Origin: Abelmoschus esculentus | Lineage: Eukaryota > Streptophyta > Magnoliopsida > Malvales > Malvaceae | Direction of reading: 5' to 3' | Assembly: GCA_035048815.1 (NCBI GenBank) | Contig: JAUCBN010000005.1 | Coordinates: 17,820,517-17,884,516 of the forward strand | Length of the DNA stretch: 64,000 bases | In this document: piece after piece, positions 46,928-58,925 of the stretch | Position numbering within the stretch: the stretch's first letter is position 1 | Layout of the letters: every line of letters begins with the position of its first letter | Notes under the pieces: generated by a model | What the model was told of the DNA's origin: nothing | The model's database searches: none | What the model saw: the letters and a program-made list of their open reading frames with translations, nothing else | Made by a program: the position numbers and the translations under genes

Positions 46928-48856
46928 TTACATTCCTGGATTTCCGGGTATAGAGATATTGGCAGCGTAATTCCGAGGCACCCTCTGTGTACTTTTAAAA
47001 GAAAAGGTCGAGGGAGGAGAAATTATGAGCCTCGGAGCATTTTGGCTAGAAGACCCCTCCTCGTCTACCCTACGACTGATGATAAAGGGTCTCTGAGCTG
47101 TGTATTTGTTACTTGGGATATCTGTCATACAGATTTCTGGCTTTTCCTCCTCACATTTTGCAAAGAACTCAATTTCTTTGGTATCCATGAGTGCTTGCAC
47201 CTTACTCCGAAATTCCGTGCAAACCTGAATGTCATGATCACTAGACTGATGGTATTCGCAGTATTGACCACATCCCTCCTTTACAATTACCATCCCTCGG
47301 TCTATCAGACGTGCCATGAACAAATGTCGGAACACCCATCTCAAAGGGGATCGTATATCTGATACCATAGATATGGCCTCTTTAGGGGATTCTTTTTCAA
47401 CACTATTGATCCCCTGATTCCCGTGGTTAGGAAGTGGGTTGCTTGTGGTACTTGGTTCTCCCAACTGTAAGACTCTCGTATTTAACAAATTCTGAACAAT
47501 CTTTTTGAAGGCTATACAGTTCTCAATGTTATGACCCGGAACGCCGGCATGATATTCATAGTGTGCTTTCGCATCATACCATGCTGGATATGGTGGACTG
47601 AAAGGAGTCACATGAAAAGGTCGTACCAAATCAGCTTTGTGTAGCTGAGCGTACAACTCCTTGTACGGGATTGGGATTGGGGTGAAGGTCGTCTTCTCAA
47701 ATTCCTTCTTTGGCTTCCTATCATCTCTTCTACCGCCTCCCTGAGTATTGCTGGCCGGTTGTGGCTGCGATATTGTTAAATTCTGACAGGTTTCGAAAGC
47801 ATTTACTTCATGTTCCTTTCTCTTGAATTGCTTTTTGAGCGATTCACCTCCCTCAATCCTACCACTTTTGATGGCCGCCTCAATGCGTTCGCCGGTCATG
47901 ACTAATTCAGCAAAGTTACTTATCGGATTGCTGATGAGTCGATCATACAACACCCCTCTCAAAGTATCCACAAACATAGGAGCGATTTCATTTTCGCGAA
48001 GTGGCGGTTGTACTTGTGCCGCGAGATCTCGCCATCGCTGAGCATATTCGCGAAGGCTTTCACTTTTCTTTTGTTCTAAATTCTGTAGCATAAGTTTGTT
48101 GGGAATCATATCAGTAACATGCTTGTACTGATCAATGAAAGCTTTTGCTAAGTCCTTCCATGACTTAATCTGTGCACGGGTCAACTGATTATACCACCTC
48201 GCCGCTGACCCTATCAAGCTGTCCTGGAAGCAATGAATGAGAAGCTTTTCATTGCTAGTAAATCCTGCCATCTTCCGACAAAACATAGTCACATGTGCAG
48301 TGGGACATGTTGTGCCGTCGTACTTTTTGAACTCAGACGTCCTGAATTTCGGAGGAATTTCTACATCGGGAACTAGGCTGAGGTCGCCCGCATTCAGACC
48401 AAGAGAATCCTCTTCTACTTCTCTAACCCGGAGCTTTTCTTCAAGGTCTTTCCTACTCTCCTCAAGCTGTTTAGAGAATTCTGCCTTTACTCTACTGAAC
48501 TTTTCAAGTTCATCCAAATCAGGTACATTTTCGCCCGCATTCTCATCACTTTCAGCCGCCCCAAACAATGGATTCTGAATCGATGTTCCGGCTCGGAAGC
48601 TAAATGTTGCTCCCTTTTGTGGGGCAGGGGCCGAGCCAATAACAATGGGGGAATATGCCGGTTCTATCCCGGTTTGAAACGGATTCTCCACCTTTCCTTT
48701 TCCTTTTGCATCATCTGATGGCTTAAGTCCTAACATTTGGGTGAGCTGTTCCAACATATCTTGCTGAGCTTTCAACATGGTTTCTTTCAGTTCCAACTGC
48801 GATCTTTCTATCTGGGCTCTCAGATCTTCTTCTAACTTACTGAATTGTTCCTCCAT
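46928..48856 (-). CDS. gag: Ogre Gag
   Basis: The start is taken at ATG 48856 (Met-Glu-Glu-Gln-Phe). The upstream GTG in frame is not needed. An N-terminal coiled coil (Leu/Glu/Gln-rich, 1-50) is followed by a spacer, then the retrotrans_gag core at about 180-320 with Ala-Arg-Trp-Tyr-Asn-Gln-Leu and Leu-Arg-Glu-Tyr-Ala-Gln-Arg-Trp. Two Cys/His motifs follow: Tyr-Glu-Tyr-His-Ala-Gly..His-Asn-Ile-Glu-Asn-Cys near 435, and Tyr-Cys-Glu-Tyr-His-Gln-Ser-Ser-Asp-His..Cys near 540. These take the place of the usual CCHC knuckle. The product forms the particle. The frame ends at TAA 46928-46930, which in related Ogre elements is, as I recall, continuous with protease. Confidence 0.85.
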   Translation of the reverse strand: MEEQFSKLEEDLRAQIERSQLELKETMLKAQQDMLEQLTQMLGLKPSDDAKGKGKVENPFQTGIEPAYSPIVIGSAPAPQKGATFSFRAGTSIQNPLFGAAESDENAGENVPDLDELEKFSRVKAEFSKQLEESRKDLEEKLRVREVEEDSLGLNAGDLSLVPDVEIPPKFRTSEFKKYDGTTCPTAHVTMFCRKMAGFTSNEKLLIHCFQDSLIGSAARWYNQLTRAQIKSWKDLAKAFIDQYKHVTDMIPNKLMLQNLEQKKSESLREYAQRWRDLAAQVQPPLRENEIAPMFVDTLRGVLYDRLISNPISNFAELVMTGERIEAAIKSGRIEGGESLKKQFKRKEHEVNAFETCQNLTISQPQPASNTQGGGRRDDRKPKKEFEKTTFTPIPIPYKELYAQLHKADLVRPFHVTPFSPPYPAWYDAKAHYEYHAGVPGHNIENCIAFKKIVQNLLNTRVLQLGEPSTTSNPLPNHGNQGINSVEKESPKEAISMVSDIRSPLRWVFRHLFMARLIDRGMVIVKEGCGQYCEYHQSSDHDIQVCTEFRSKVQALMDTKEIEFFAKCEEEKPEICMTDIPSNKYTAQRPFIISRRVDEEGSSSQNAPRLIISPPSTFSFKSTQRVPRNYAANISIPGNPGM

Positions 48857-49106
48857 CTTCCTCACTTGAGATCGAGTGCAATATTGATGCGGAATGATTG
48901 CAAATTCTGTTTTACAATATTTTCTAGGTTAATTTAAATTGTATACATGATTAATGCATAAAAAATGCATGAATGGATGCATGCAAATGATGAAATGCTT
49001 CAAAAAGACAAGCAATGCAAATAAAGGTGTTGACTCATTTAGTGATCGTCCTTGAACCAACTTTCATTAAATTCTAAAAAGTCTTCATTACAAAGGGAAA
49101 CAGAAA

Positions 49107-51401
49107 CTACAGATAGGCATCAGCCCTAGTTCCTAAATCTTGAATTGCTTTGAGTAGTTGAGCGAAACGGGCTGCTTCTTTCATGTCTTGTGTCACAAAG
49201 GGTGTCAAGGCTTCAGCTTCCGCGGCTAGGTTTTTCACATATTGGGCCACTTCTTGTACTTGCACCATTAGAGTGGTGTTGTAATCATCTCGATCTTGTA
49301 TCATGCGGGTGGCATCACGAAGGCGACGCAACCAATAATTGTCTCCTCCTTGTGCAGCCCCCTCGAGGACCACTAGTCGTCCCAAATAGTCTTGAACCTT
49401 GGCTTCTAACTCTCCTATCCGTGCTTGAAGCGATGCGTTCTCTTGTTGACTGAGCTGTAATTCCAAAAACCCATTTCTGGCCACATATTTCTCTAAAGAG
49501 CGGTCCAAATCCTCGACCTTGTGTTACAACAGAGCATTCTGATCTTGACACTGTTTCAGAGTTTCAGAAGTAGAGACATACAGATTTTGCATCTCACAAA
49601 AACGATTCTTATTTTCCTGAGCCCTTCTCTTCCATGCATTAGTATTTTCTCTTTCCCATACTACAGTTTGTTTTCCTTTCTCTTTCTCTTCCCGGTACCT
49701 TTCCCTCTCTTGACTGATCGCTCTCCTAGCATCCCTCTTTTCTTTCTCAATTTCAGTCTCTCGGATCTCTATTTCCCTATTCACGGCTTGCCTACCCCTT
49801 TCCTTTTCTTCCTCTAGGATACGAATCTCGTTCATCCTTTCCTTTTCTACGGCGAGAAATTTCTTTCGGTTAGCAGTTTGCACCTGAGCATACAGCTTGA
49901 TGGTATCTTTCTGATAGAGGGCATTTTTCTCACTTAAATCTTCATTATCCTTCTTTAGCTGTTTAATTGTCCCCTCCTTAACATCGAGATCCAAACTTAC
50001 TTTGTATAGTTCTTCTGCATACTGTGCCTTCATTTCCTCCATCTGTTTCCTGACTTCATCCATCTCACTTCTTAGTATATCGACTTCAGAAGGGACAATA
50101 CGCATGTGTTCTTCCAACGTCATTGTAGGCTCGTGGTCGGATATCGGGATTTTGTCATTGACCCTGATACGTCTCCAAAGATCATAGTCCGGTGTGGTCA
50201 TTCCTTGATTACTCCCTTCTACTCGAATGCGGTAACAGTAGCCCCACGCCCTTGTTATCTTCTGAACCTTAGGTCGATACTCATTCTTAAAAGGGAACTC
50301 GGCTTCGCTCAAACCTGCCGTAAAAGGAATAAATTGACGAGATCCAAACTGTCTAGATACCAGAAGAGGTGCACAGGCAATTCCTCCGTGTAAGCCAATC
50401 ATCATGACCCAATTGTAGTCTCCGATTCTGTAAAGGAAATGAAACTCGTGACCCATCCACGGAACTCTCCACACAATATCATCATCCCGCAGATTCCTGA
50501 AGATTTCCGACCATTTTCTTTTATCGAGGTCCTCTCGCCATTCTCTAGCTAAATATTCTCGCACCGGGGAGAAACTTCCTTGAAATATACCGGACAAGAC
50601 CTGAGTTGGCTCCTTCCAAAAGTGACTCTGTATCCATATCTGAAGAAGTTGTGCGCACCCTCTAAAACGTCCTTCTTCATGTTTCCGACAAGCATTCAAA
50701 GAAATGAAGGTTTCTGTTAGTATGGCCATTATCGGATTAGCCTTCTTCTTTAAACGATCAAACAAGTCAAGAATGGCCACATCTATATTGCCCAATACTC
50801 GAGGAAAAATAATCAATCTGTATATGCCTATGGCAAACAAGTCCATCTTCATTTCCTCATCTGGATGCACTGGTATTATGTCCCGGATACTCTCCCATGA
50901 AAATGCAATACTTTCTCCCCGAATCTGAATTATTCCTTTAGCCCACGCATCACTCATTCCGGCTAGAGAACTCAACTTCGAATGGTAATTCTGAGACTTA
51001 GGAGGCTTCGAGTAGATCCAATCTTTGTTGACATTTCTTCTATTTATCAAAGCTGTGTATTCTTCTATTGTTGGCATCAAATCGTTCCTATTGAAGGTGA
51101 AACAGCAAAAAGCTGGATTCCAGAACTGAAAGGCGGCTCTGAGCAAAGGCTGATTAATTCTGACATATATTAACTGAGCTATATCCCCATAATTTTCACA
51201 GAAACGGTCTTGTACTCTCGCTTCCCAACTTTCCCATATCTCTTTTAACTCATACAAATCATTCTGTTGTAAACTAACATACGTGTACCCGGGCACAATG
51301 CGTTCACTTGGTTGACTGTCTTCAAAGGCCTTTTGGTTGACTTCGGACCAATGTCGAATTGTTGAGTTCTTATCTTGGTCACCTAGAAGACTTTTATCCA
51401 T
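49107..51401 (-). pseudogene. Ogre ORF1 (coiled-coil protein), one in-frame stop
   Basis: ATG at 51401 opens 625 codons to a TAA at 49524-49526. The same frame then stays open for another 138 codons to 49107, so a single nonsense codon splits a protein near 763 residues. The N-terminal 420 residues are globular, with Trp-rich motifs such as Tyr-Trp/Phe-Trp-Asn-Pro-Ala-Phe and Met-Pro-Thr-Ile-Glu-Glu-Tyr. They resemble a plant retroelement domain I remember as DUF7745. Residues from about 430 are a long Glu/Lys/Arg coiled coil, continuing after the stop. ORF1 upstream of gag is the hallmark of Ogre; its function is unknown. Family relations are from memory. Confidence 0.78.
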
Positions 51402-51442
51402 AATGAAAGCTCTCAAAGCGGGCAAACCACTCGAATCAACAC

Positions 51443-51614
51443 CTTTAAAAAGGAATGCAAAAAGAATGCAAGAAAAAGAAAAAAGAAAACAAAACAAACA
51501 AAAAGAAAAGGGAAATGTGTTAGTAAGGATGCCATAAATAACAAAAGCACAAATAAATGATGTGAACAGATGACATAGAAGAAGAGCAAGATAAACAAAA
51601 TCTAGATATCATAC
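51443..51614 (-). other. candidate leader intron before ORF1
   Basis: On the minus strand TTAG/GTATGATATC at 51614 makes a good donor and a long pyrimidine tract ending TTTTTAAAG at 51443 a plausible acceptor, 172 bases apart and 42 bases before the ORF1 ATG. It lies in untranslated RNA, so frame gives no test. Confidence 0.4.
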
Positions 51615-52054
51615 CTAATTCACCTAGGCTATCCGCATGGCTCTAATGGGGTGGGTTTACTAGTTCTCTAAATGCAATTTTGGTTCTAGGAGGTACCCGA
51701 ATTGTCCTTGCTGTCCTCTTCTAAGAGTAGCAAGGCCCCCGATCATCACCCATTATAGGCTCATCTCAATCGAGTTCAATTCGGGAGGACCCTTTCACTA
51801 TGCCCATACGAGGAAACAATATTCCTACGAAGACATAGGGTAATCGAGCCCCGAAGGTACTTTACTAGGCCCCTACGAAGGAACAATATCCTTACGAAAG
51901 CCTTAGTATTTTCCCCCCACTTAAAGAGACGGGTTGAAATGATATAACTTCGAATTAATAAACAAATGATAATTTAATTGCCACCTTAATTCAAAATATC
52001 CAAAATTAATTAAGCGGTATTTAAAAACAAGGCTTGACTCGTTTAAAAATTTTT
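51615..52054 (-). other. Ogre 5' leader
   Basis: No frame of note. Two diverged copies of CCTACGAAGGAACAATATCC-type sequence (51805-51835 and 51870-51895) and CG-rich segments lie between the primer site and ORF1. Confidence 0.5.
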
Positions 52055-52073
52055 GTCCCCAACGGAGTCGCCA
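52055..52073 (-). other. Ogre primer-binding site, tRNA-Arg type
   Basis: The minus strand reads TGGCGACTCCGTTGGGGAC two bases after the LTR end CTACA. Ogre elements are known to use tRNA-Arg with a very similar site. Confidence 0.75.
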
Positions 52074-52075
52074 AC

Positions 52076-55000
52076 TGTAGCGACCTCTTTTAAAAAAATT
52101 TTTAAATATTAGGTATAAATAATAAATGGGGGTCACTAGTTTGAAAGTTAAAAATTGGAACTTTTAAATTTAATGTTTAAAATCTGGGAATTAAGGCTTT
52201 GGAAAACCTAAAAAGGAAATTGAGAATTTTATTAAAAATTAGGGATAAAAAAATGTTTGGCACGTTTAAAAATAGTGGAGTCGCCACCGGTCACTTTGGG
52301 GTAGACCGGACACCGGAAAACCAGAGATTCGAAGTGTTTGGGTTCGAGAGTCGGTTACGGTTTAAAAACGGGTTTAATGTTTAAAAACTGCCCAAAAATT
52401 GGTACCTTTAAAATAAATTACCGCTTAATTAATTTTGGATATTTTTGAATTAAAGTGGCATTTAAATTATTTTTTGTTCAAAGATTCGAATCAATTTTAT
52501 TTTTACCGGGTCTCTATTCGAAGGCAACGCATACACCGCGACCATTGCATTGGAACGCAGGCCCGTTACGACCGAATAAAGATGTTAAAAATTAAATTCA
52601 TTAATTAAGAAGTGTAAACGTTGAACAAAAAGCACATATACAAAATACTTACGTAAATTCAAAGCATGAATAACAAGAAAACGTAATAGAGCCAAAGATA
52701 TAACCATCAAAACATATAGTACAAACCTAATAAGATGCGTAAAATAAACATATAGCAAAGTTAATAATATACAAATAAATAAAGAAAGGCCTATTAAAAT
52801 AAAAACATAATGTAGCAAATATATATATAACATGCAAAGACATATAAAAGAACAAATAACATATGCATATCGATTTAATACATTCTAACGTGATGTGATA
52901 AAAAGGCCATACACAAAAGACATGACATATATGCTAATGAAATTATACGCTTATAAATATGGGAAAACTATACATATGATATAAAATGATGAGATGAAAT
53001 GTGTAACATCTAATAATAAAAACGTCATATAAATGCATAGAAAGAAAGACAAGATGTATGAAGCAAATAAAATAAGACATGTAAACTACATGCGCATGAA
53101 CACTACACTATATTCTATACTACATTGGAAACTAAATAACATGAATAAGCAATAAAACAAAAATGAATAAGTAATACACGAAATAAATAACCAACCAGGA
53201 GCGTAATAATAAATAAAAAGAAACAGAACATGAAGGCATATAAATACAGAAACAAAATAAATTTGAATGAAATAAATAAAATAAAATAAAGTAAAATAAC
53301 TAAATAAATTCGAATGGGGATTAAATTTAAAAGATTTAAAAAATTTTAAGCCCTCAAGCTGCTATTTCAAAACGAGGAATGGCCTGAGGGTAAATACATA
53401 TACACGGAGGGACTTAAAAAAGATAAAACCAAAATTAAAATAATAAAAATCACCGAATTGGTGACTAAATTAAAGAAATGAGAAAACCACAGGGACTTGG
53501 GAAATGATTTTAAGGACACGGGGGGTTTTATTACGTTAATATCCCATTTCCCTTTTAAACTCTGGGTATAAAACACACTTTTAACTAACCCCCCCCCCCT
53601 TTCTCATTTCTTTCGTCTAAAAGCCAAAGAGGGGGAAACGTTTCTCTGTTTTCTCAATCCAGAAACCCAGAGGGCTGATGAACACCATGAGTGTTCTTAG
53701 CATTTTCCAGAAACCTCAAACCCCAAAGAAGAAAGTGGCGACGAAGGCCAAGGGTAAGAAAACCTTCCTCTCTGTTTCGCTTTCAAAACCCGATTTTTAC
53801 AGAGGCTAAATCTTCTAACAAAATCTTTTCTTTTTCAGAAACAACCAAAGGAGATTCTGTTTGGGGAAAACGAAGGGGGACGGACTGATTTAAGCACTGG
53901 ATGTCCACTCTCCTTTCCTCGGCTCACCAACAACGGCATGGGGGCCGCGAGGCTTGTTGCCGGTCATGAAGGAGTGCGGCAAAAGCTTTCTTGAGACCCT
54001 CTTTCCCCGTAGGTAAAAGACTTCTCTTTTCTTTTTTAGTTTTTACATGCACGAAAAGATTAAAGAGAAAAATACCTTCAAACTTTCTATTTGATTCTTA
54101 ATCTGGCCGAGAGTTACAAAAATGGAAATCGGTCTATATATATAGCCGATTTAAAATATTTACATGAAAAAAAGGTCTCTTTTCTGAATTTTTTTTGTGA
54201 TATATGCGTGTTTTCTGCCTTTTCTGGAAATTCCTTTGTCGAATCGTCTCTGATTGCTCTCTGCATCCTCTGAAATGTACTGTGAAAACCGTACATGTTG
54301 GCTCTTTTTGTATTTCTTTTGCATTTCTTGCGTTCTTCCCTTCTGTAATTTCGTACAAGACTGACATCTTGTTTTGTTTGTTTATGCACGAATCGTGGCC
54401 GGAGAACGATCCACGGAGGCAATCGGCGGTGAGGAAGACGAACGGCCACCAGGGAGTTGAGACGTCTCGCGAGTGCAGTACACGCGCGCGTGGATGGTAA
54501 CCATTCATCGCGCGTGCACGCGTGGAGTGTTCTGGAGGCTTCTATCCATTCATTTGGAACCGTTTGATCAACTCTTGATCCGACGGACAGGATCGGGCTG
54601 CGCATAAACCATCATTAGATCACTTAGGGTTTTGTTATGGTTGGGCTAAAGAGACTGGGCTTATGAATGTTAATCCGGGCTTAATATTTGTATGGGCTTA
54701 ATGTATATTATTTAATTGTTTGGGCTCTGTATTATTTGAAATATTTTGTATTATGGACTGTTAATTATTACTGTTTTTGGGCTTATTTATTTTTGGGTTT
54801 TAGTTTGAGTTTAACAAATATAATAATACTAATATATATTATAATAACCGGATATAATAATAATGATAATAAAAATAATAATAACAAAAATACTAATAAT
54901 AAAAAAATAAAAATAATAACATAATAATAATAAAAATAAAATAAAATAAAATAAGATAAAAATACTAATAGTAATAAGAATGAAAATAATAAAAATGACC

Positions 55001-55329
55001 AAAAGATAATAATAACAAATAAAGAATAATAATATTAAAGTAAAGTGATAATATATTAATTATAAATCAATGAAATAAAAGAAAAGAAAGGCATGTATAT
55101 ACACATATATATATTAAAAGGAAGTAAAAATAACAAAATGTTAGTTAGGTATAGTTTTAACACATATGTAAAGTAGTATTTTTATAATTTTTCCGGATAA
55201 AAAATACATATACACTAATGAAGTAATTTTTGATTCTTCTTTTTTTTTTTGACATTCTCAAGCCCGTTATTGAAATGAAAATCAAAATTAAAACCCAAAT
55301 TTAAACACCGGATAAAATTAGTGATTACA
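52076..55329 (-). mobile_element. Ogre 5' LTR
   Basis: 3254 bases, TGTAATCAC at 55329 to GGTCGCTACA at 52076 on the minus strand. It drives transcription leftward into ORF1. The 3' half holds a CpG-rich patch with repeated CGCGCGTG motifs near 54480-54530. GGATCAAGAGTTGATC-type and TGATC motifs lie nearby. Confidence 0.92.
54135..54144 (-). promoter_or_regulatory. TATA box of Ogre 5' LTR
   Basis: TATATATATA in the same context as at 38820. If used, the leader before the primer site would be about 2 kb (R plus U5), long but in keeping with the large LTR. Confidence 0.45.
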
Positions 55330-56223
55330 GAGTCTATTTAGGAAAGGTTTGCCATAGATTAAGACTATATATACTCTAGTCGGCCATATTGTATAGAGAG
55401 CCGATTTTTAGAGAAACCCTTCTCCCTAAGAGTTGTAACTAACGACATTATGTTCTAAATTTCTTAGAGATAGGTGAAGGTTGTAGATATTAGTGAGAGG
55501 AGATTGATTCTTGTTTCTTTGTTCTAATGCAATAATAATATCAAAGTTTTCTTATCCTATTATCATTCCTTGTTCTTGTATTCAAGCTCGAGAGAGAAGT
55601 TTGTAAGTAATATATTTATCTAGCATCGAGAGGTATAGATTCACGAAAGGGATAAGTACGGTGTTGTATACATTAACTCGGCCTAGAGATAGGTTAAGAG
55701 TTTCAGCAGCTAAAAGAAGTGTTGGATTGGTTGGTGGTTATCGTTGATTTACGCCGAGAGGTATCGTCAAGGACCAAGTCATCAACAACACTCTGACTTA
55801 GAGATAAACGGAGTCAACTACAAACACTTTGTTGAACTTTGATGCCTCTGCTCAAGAGCAAGAGATTACCGCGGTAGAGAACACTAATGCTGCCGAGGCT
55901 GTATCTGTAGTACTGTCGAAGCAGTGTTGTATAATTGCATTGGACAAGAAGAAGATCAATCGAATCCACTAATTGACGCAGCTGGATCCTAGCCACTTTC
56001 TCTATATCGTTCTCAACCTTTTATTTTATGTTTTGTTATTTAATTATTTAGATAGTTAAACAAATCTATTTATCTGTATTTTACTTTATTTTTCAGGAGA
56101 AAGGGAACAAGGAGACATATTAAGTATACCAATCCCTATAGAGACGATACACGATATATTTATTACTTTATTACTTGGCGACGTGTACACTTGCACTCAA
56201 TTGCGCTTTTATTACACACATCA
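55330..56223 (+). mobile_element. 5' LTR of copy 3, second part
   Basis: Resumes with the duplicated GAGTC, then CTATTTAGGAAAGG, and ends ACACACATCA just before the primer site. Joined to 36306-36760 without one GAGTC, the LTR is 1344 bases. Confidence 0.88.
55366..55373 (+). promoter_or_regulatory. TATA box of the Athila-like LTR
   Basis: TATATATA in AAGACTATATATACTCTAG. The same position carries TATA-like sequence in the LTRs at 7845, 35701 and 61839. Confidence 0.5.
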
Positions 56224-56229
56224 AGTTTT

Positions 56230-56247
56230 TGGCGTCATTGCCAGGGA
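56230..56247 (+). other. primer-binding site of copy 3, tRNA-Asp type with three transitions
   Basis: TGGCGTCATTGCCAGGGA compared with the tRNA-Asp-type site TGGCGCCGTTGCCGGGGA. All three differences are C to T or G to A. Six bases separate it from the LTR. Confidence 0.75.
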
Positions 56248-56356
56248 TTGACAACTAAATTTTGTTTTCTTTATTTTCTTGCTCTTTAACCATTCTTTAT
56301 CTAACTTTAATTCTAATTATTTATTTAATTTTTATTAACTTTGATTTATTTGGTAT

Positions 56357-58925
56357 ATGATCAGGGCAAACTCGAATGGTCCATTGTATGAATTGGATCC
56401 TGAAATCGAATGCACAAGTCACCATCTGAGGCGCAACCTGTTCCAAGTCATGGATGATCCACTAAGAGGACAAATCCCGCCTGTTGATCATAATGTACTG
56501 CTACCAGCAATGCCGCAGTAGCCACTACCGTAACCATTGCCAAGGCAAACCACTGTTAGAGACTATCTGGTGGAAGATCTAAACGGACTCAACCCTGACG
56601 TAGTCACCCCAAAAATCGAAGCAACTCACTTTGAGCTCAAACCAGTGATGTTCAACATGTTGAACACAATTGGACAATTTAGTGGGTCTACTACTGAAGA
56701 TGCAAGGTAGCATCTTAAATCATTCATGGAAGTATGCAATTTTTTCAAGATCCAAGGAGTCCATGAAGATATTTTACGATTAAAATTGCTCCCCTATTCA
56801 CTGAGGGATAGGGCAAAAACTTGGTTGAATGGTATCCCAGTAGGATCCATAGGATCTTGCGAGAAACTCTACCGAGAATTCATTATGAGGTTTAATCCGA
56901 AAAATCTCTATGATTGCATCCGTAATGAAATCACATCTTTTCGACAAGATGATGATGAACCAATGTATGAGGCATGGGAACGCTACAGAGAATTCTTAAA
57001 CAAATACCCACTACATGGTTTTCCTTTGTGAACGCAAGTCTCCATGTTTTATAATGCTACCAATGCCTCCACAAGGATGATGCTAGATGCTTCCGCAAAT
57101 GGGACACTTTTGGATAGATCACCCGCGGAGACCATTGAGATTCTGAATAAACTCGCAAGGAACGATTTCCAATTTCCCACATCAAGGCGAGGAGGAATGA
57201 GACGTCATGCCATAACTCATGAATTAGATACACCCATTTCGGTGGCAACACAATTGGCTTCTCTGACTAAGATGGTTCAAAATATGCAAGCCCATAGAAA
57301 CATACATGAGGTTAAGGCAGTTAACTCATTGGATTACATGCAAGATGAGGAAACCAACCTATATGTTGGAAACTATAACAGAAATAATCAAATGATGTCC
57401 AACAATTATAATCCATCTTGGAAAAGGCATCCAAACTTTTCATGGAGTAACCCTAACAATGCCTTAAATCCAATTAATCAAGCCTCTGGATTCCAGCACC
57501 AAAGCCAGAACCTGCCGCAGCAGTATACTCAGCAGACCATGCCACAGCAGCAGATACAATAGCAGCAATCTCTGAATGCATTGGTAGATTCTCTCACGGC
57601 TTTCATGACAAAGACTGATGCATACATGACCGAGAATAGCCACTTCATGAAGGGTACTGATGACTTCATAAACCAAACTGAGATGAGACTGTAGAACCAG
57701 GAGGCTGCGATTAAATCCTTAGAAACCCAAGTTGGTCAATTTGCCCATGACAAAACACTCGACCACCAGGGGGTTTACCTAGCAATACTGAAGTTGCTAA
57801 GGTGTTAGGTCACGAGCAATGCAAGGTAATTACGACAAGAAGTGGCCTACAATTAAAAGATAAAGAAGGGAACTCAAATGATAAAGTTCAACCAGAACAA
57901 CAACATTATGAGGACTTAGAAGCTGAGCAGGACCCTACTGAAAGAACTGTCACGGCAGTAGAACCAACAGTATCAGAAACACCTGCCGAGGCAACTGTAG
58001 ATAAGTTCACCCCAGGTATTAAAATCAATATCTAAGGAAACCTGGAGGAAATAAGACCACCACCTTATTTCCCGTAAAGGTTAAAAAAGCACAAACAAGA
58101 CCACCAATTTCAGAAATTCTTAGACATCTTGAAACAAGTCCATATCAACTTGCCAATAGTTGAGGCTATTGAACAAATGCCAACTATGCCAAGTTCTTAA
58201 AGGACATAGTATCCAAACGACGAAGGCTAGGGTAATTTGACACGGTGGCGGCCATTAAAGGTTACATGGCCATACTGCATAATCGCATGCCACCCAAGCT
58301 AAAGGATCATGGATGCTTCACAATCCCCTGTGCGATTGGGGATGGTTATAAAGGAAAGGTCCTATGCGACTTGGGAGCAAGCATCAAACTAATGCCCAAA
58401 TCAATTTTTCAAAAACTTGGAATAGGACGGGAAAAACCAACAACAATACTGCTCCAACTTGCGGATCGGTCCTATGTGTATCCTGAAGGCAAAATTGAGG
58501 ATATTCTGGTGAAGGTCGACAAGTTTATATTTTCTACCGACTTTCTTGTCCTTAACTGTGAGACCGACGAAAATGCACCGATCATATTGGGTCGACCTTT
58601 CCTTGAAACTGGACGCACCATCATCGTTGTGGAAAATGACGAGCTCACAATGCGAATAAACGATAAACAAGTCAAGTTGAACGCCTTCCACAATCTTACA
58701 AATTCAGACGCTCTAGCAGAATGTAAGGCTCTCCATACACCAAATCAGGATAATAAAACATCCTGCCTGGGCAGCACGCTCGGCAGACTGTTCGGTAAGC
58801 GAATAAAACCCAAAGGAGAAGTCGAATACCCTGAAGGGACTGGCCAACACATGAAGAAAGATACAGGCCAGAAAGAGATAATAAAAGTGGGAGATACATT
58901 CATATGCACTCCACAAGTAACATAA
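56357..58925 (+). pseudogene. gag-protease polyprotein, copy 3 (decayed)
   Basis: ATG at 56357 starts Met-Ile-Arg-Ala-Asn-Ser-Asn-Gly-Pro-Leu. The frame stays in register to 57562 but carries stops at 56519, 56531, 56708, 57029 and 57560, followed by further stops and frameshifts. The Gag core is near 56780-57180: Leu-Pro-Tyr-Ser-Leu-Arg-Asp-Arg-Ala-Lys-Thr-Trp-Leu, then Leu-Asp-Ala-Ser-Ala-Asn-Gly. The Gln-rich tail follows near 57480-57570. The intact protease stretch 58245-58925 has Cys-Asp-Leu-Gly-Ala-Ser near 58366, Gln-Leu-Ala-Asp-Arg-Ser near 58455 and Ile-Leu-Gly-Arg-Pro-Phe near 58585. It ends after Cys-Thr-Pro-Gln-Val-Thr with no RT beyond. Athila Gag and protease are close relatives. 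Confidence 0.85.

Larger units (their letters stand above)
36761..55329 (-). mobile_element. Tat/Ogre Ty3-gypsy retrotransposon, near-complete
   Basis: 18,569 bases, flanked by GAGTC at 36756-36760 and 55330-55334. Its LTRs read TGTAATCAC...GGTCGCTACA on the minus strand. Order in its own sense: LTR, primer site, leader, ORF1, gag, protease, intron, RT / RNase H / integrase, long 3' region, polypurine tract, LTR. The size, the ORF before gag, the intron between protease and RT, and the arginine-tRNA-type primer site are known traits of Ogre elements. LTR divergence of about 1.3 percent (around 42 differences by eye) marks a recent insertion. Confidence 0.9.
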
